From: Nitrospirales bacterium
Lineage (GTDB): Bacteria; Nitrospirota; Nitrospiria; Nitrospirales; UBA2166
Direction: 5' to 3'
Length of the DNA: 6,619 bases
Assembly: GCA_029261375.1 (NCBI GenBank)
Contig: JAJDBL010000358.1
Span: 1-6,619, forward strand
Numbering within the stretch: position 1 is the first letter of the stretch; each line of letters starts with the position of its first letter. The notes beneath the pieces are model-generated. The model was not told the DNA's origin, ran no database searches, and worked only from the letters and a program-made list of their open reading frames with translations. Below are positions 5,216 to 6,619 of this stretch, piece by piece. The position numbers were made by a program, and so were the translations under genes.

Positions 5216-6619
5216 ATGATCAACGCCGCAACGCTTCAGCATCCCCTGAACAAGATATTGGATGCGTCTCCCATGGGTGTCGGTCTGATTGCGTCCTCCA
5301 GCCATGAGGCTGAACCGTTGGTCGCACAGACGTATCGGGGGATGACGCTGCGCGAAGTCCACGCGTTGCTGCGTTCTGTCGGTATGCAGAGTGAGGGTGT
5401 GACCGCAAATAGCAGCTCGGCCGACGCGGATGTTCCGTTTCGGCTCAGAATTGCTGCGCCAAATCAGAAGTGGATGGCCGGCCAGCGTTTCCGCAATGCA
5501 CACGGTCATTTTGGTGTGCTTCTCATCGGGAGGAAGACGGGCGTCGATATTACGAAGAAGGAACAGGCGCTTCTCAAGGATCTGACCCAGAAAGTTTCAA
5601 GCCATTTCGAGCAGATGTTTTCGCCCGATGGTCTCAGCCCTTCCCGAGTTCACGTGGACGTGCCGGTGTCGTCCGGTATGAATGGCATGTCTGATGCGCT
5701 TCAGGAATTGCTGCAATTCGATCAAGGCTGGCTCTCAAAATACATGACAGATACGGCAGAGGTGACTGTGACGCAGACCTTCGTGCCTGGCCAAAGCGAA
5801 CCAAAAGTGGGCCAGCACTTCCCCCTTGATGCCTCAGCGTCAGGATGGGTTGTTCGGCACAAAAAACCACGTGTCGATTTGAATCTCGCATCGACACAGG
5901 GAAGATTTTTGGATCAGTGTCCGCTCTACAAGGAAAAATTCAAGTCAATGATGGTCGTGCCTCTGCGCGTGGAACGGCGTGTCGTTGGGACGTTACGTGT
6001 TGCGTCGAAGCTCCCCGATCAATATTCTCGAGAGCAGCTCCCTTCACTCGAGACGCTCGCGCGAAAGTTTGCTCAATACCTCACTGAACCCGAGCCGAGT
6101 AGCGCCATGATAGACGTGCCCGGTCTGGGGGCGATTGAGGGAAAGCCACCGCTTGATGGGGCGCAAGGCATTGAAGAGCTGCGTAAAGTGCTCGCTGGAG
6201 AAGTGCGTCGGCCGCTTGCGGCGATACACGGAGCCCTGCTCGATTTGACTCGCGAGCCAAGGCTTTCTCCAGATTCGCGCGTGACGGTTGAGCGCGTGGC
6301 TCACAAGTTGAATCGTGTTGAAGACGTTTTGTCCCAAGTGTTGGAGTACGGAAAACCTCTCAAGCTGAGCCGTACGTCGTGCCAGATCATTCCGTTGCTT
6401 GAGGACGCCGTGTCATTTGTGCACGACGATCTCACGTCCAAGAACATCCAAATTGTTCCTGAGTATCATACGCCTCTACCTCTTTTCCGATGCGATAAGG
6501 CTAAGATGAAGAGTGCATTAATTAGTCTCCTTCGATGTGCCGAGGAGCTTGTGCGTGCGGGGGGCGTCATTCAGCTCTCAGCAACCGCACATCGCACGGG
6601 TCTTCTCCTGACACTGGGC
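5216..6619 (+). CDS. tandem GAF-domain protein with degenerate histidine-kinase-like region (3' partial)
   Basis: The frame is open from ATG 5216 to the right edge (468 residues seen). An in-frame TAA at 5207-5209 rules out an earlier start. No strong Shine-Dalgarno is visible, and the gene begins 37 bases after the membrane-protein stop. Residues ~12-133 look like a weak GAF-like module (HGHFGVLLIGRKTGVDITKK, then a helix). Residues ~158-289 are a clearer GAF domain (LASTQGRF, KSMMVVPLRVERRVVGTLRV, SREQLPSLETLARKFAQYL). There is no signal peptide or membrane segment, so it is a cytoplasmic sensor. From ~318 it follows the dimerisation/HATPase layout of histidine kinases, but the usual HE.RNPL box reads GEVRRPL with G328 in place of the His. 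The N-box region (SALISLLRCAEEL, 433-445) has S437 and C441 where Asn is expected. It is probably a pseudokinase sensor or scaffold; the ATP-lid G boxes lie outside the window. Ligand and partner are unknown. Confidence 0.75.
   Translation, partial: MINAATLQHPLNKILDASPMGVGLIASSSHEAEPLVAQTYRGMTLREVHALLRSVGMQSEGVTANSSSADADVPFRLRIAAPNQKWMAGQRFRNAHGHFGVLLIGRKTGVDITKKEQALLKDLTQKVSSHFEQMFSPDGLSPSRVHVDVPVSSGMNGMSDALQELLQFDQGWLSKYMTDTAEVTVTQTFVPGQSEPKVGQHFPLDASASGWVVRHKKPRVDLNLASTQGRFLDQCPLYKEKFKSMMVVPLRVERRVVGTLRVASKLPDQYSREQLPSLETLARKFAQYLTEPEPSSAMIDVPGLGAIEGKPPLDGAQGIEELRKVLAGEVRRPLAAIHGALLDLTREPRLSPDSRVTVERVAHKLNRVEDVLSQVLEYGKPLKLSRTSCQIIPLLEDAVSFVHDDLTSKNIQIVPEYHTPLPLFRCDKAKMKSALISLLRCAEELVRAGGVIQLSATAHRTGLLLTLG

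Noticed and set aside
5186..5509. Minus-strand frame of 107 codons at the start of the GAF gene
   Set aside because: The plus strand is open for 468 codons here with GAF and kinase-like motifs, which explains the region better.

Overview
The window is a compact, one-direction gene block on the + strand, about mid-50s % G+C by eye. It runs from the tail of a c-type cytochrome to the first two thirds of a GAF-domain sensor protein, with no minus-strand gene that I can support. Nothing here fixes the taxon. The cytochrome with a C-terminal beta domain, the periplasmic His-rich proteins, the arsenic-type methyltransferase and the GAF histidine-kinase-like protein suggest an environmental Gram-negative-type bacterium. 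A Nitrospirota-like or deep-branching proteobacterial lineage is my guess, at low confidence.

Layout. (1) Bases 2-559 hold the 3' end of a cytochrome c fused to a carboxypeptidase-regulatory-like beta domain; its haem-attachment motif lies upstream of the window. (2) Bases 635-1264 and 1336-1935 hold two tandem paralogues of a secreted protein rich in conserved histidines, from a family I do not recognise. (3) Bases 1938-4445 encode an 835-residue fusion. It has a PqqD/RRE-like N-terminus, a radical SAM core (CX3CX2C), a reduced SPASM-like segment, an unassigned middle segment, and a complete ArsM-type (arsenite S-adenosylmethionine methyltransferase) domain ending in Cys-Cys. (4) Bases 4468-5178 encode a TVP38/TMEM64 (DedA-like) membrane protein, 22 bases downstream and with a good Shine-Dalgarno. 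(5) Bases 5216-6619 encode two GAF-type modules followed by a histidine-kinase-like region that has lost the phospho-acceptor His and the N-box Asn; the gene runs off the right edge.

How the genes may work together. The close spacing from the second His-rich gene onward (stop/start junction, then 22 and 37 bases) suggests one transcription unit. The centrepiece is the fusion, which would pair methylation of a metalloid such as As(III) with radical SAM chemistry in one chain. ArsM, radical SAM enzymes and TVP38/TMEM64 proteins are also known to cluster in arsenosugar-type loci, so a metalloid biotransformation role is the best-supported hypothesis. The secreted His-rich pair and the cytochrome would be periplasmic partners, and the GAF protein a cytoplasmic sensor or scaffold; those roles are inference from context only.
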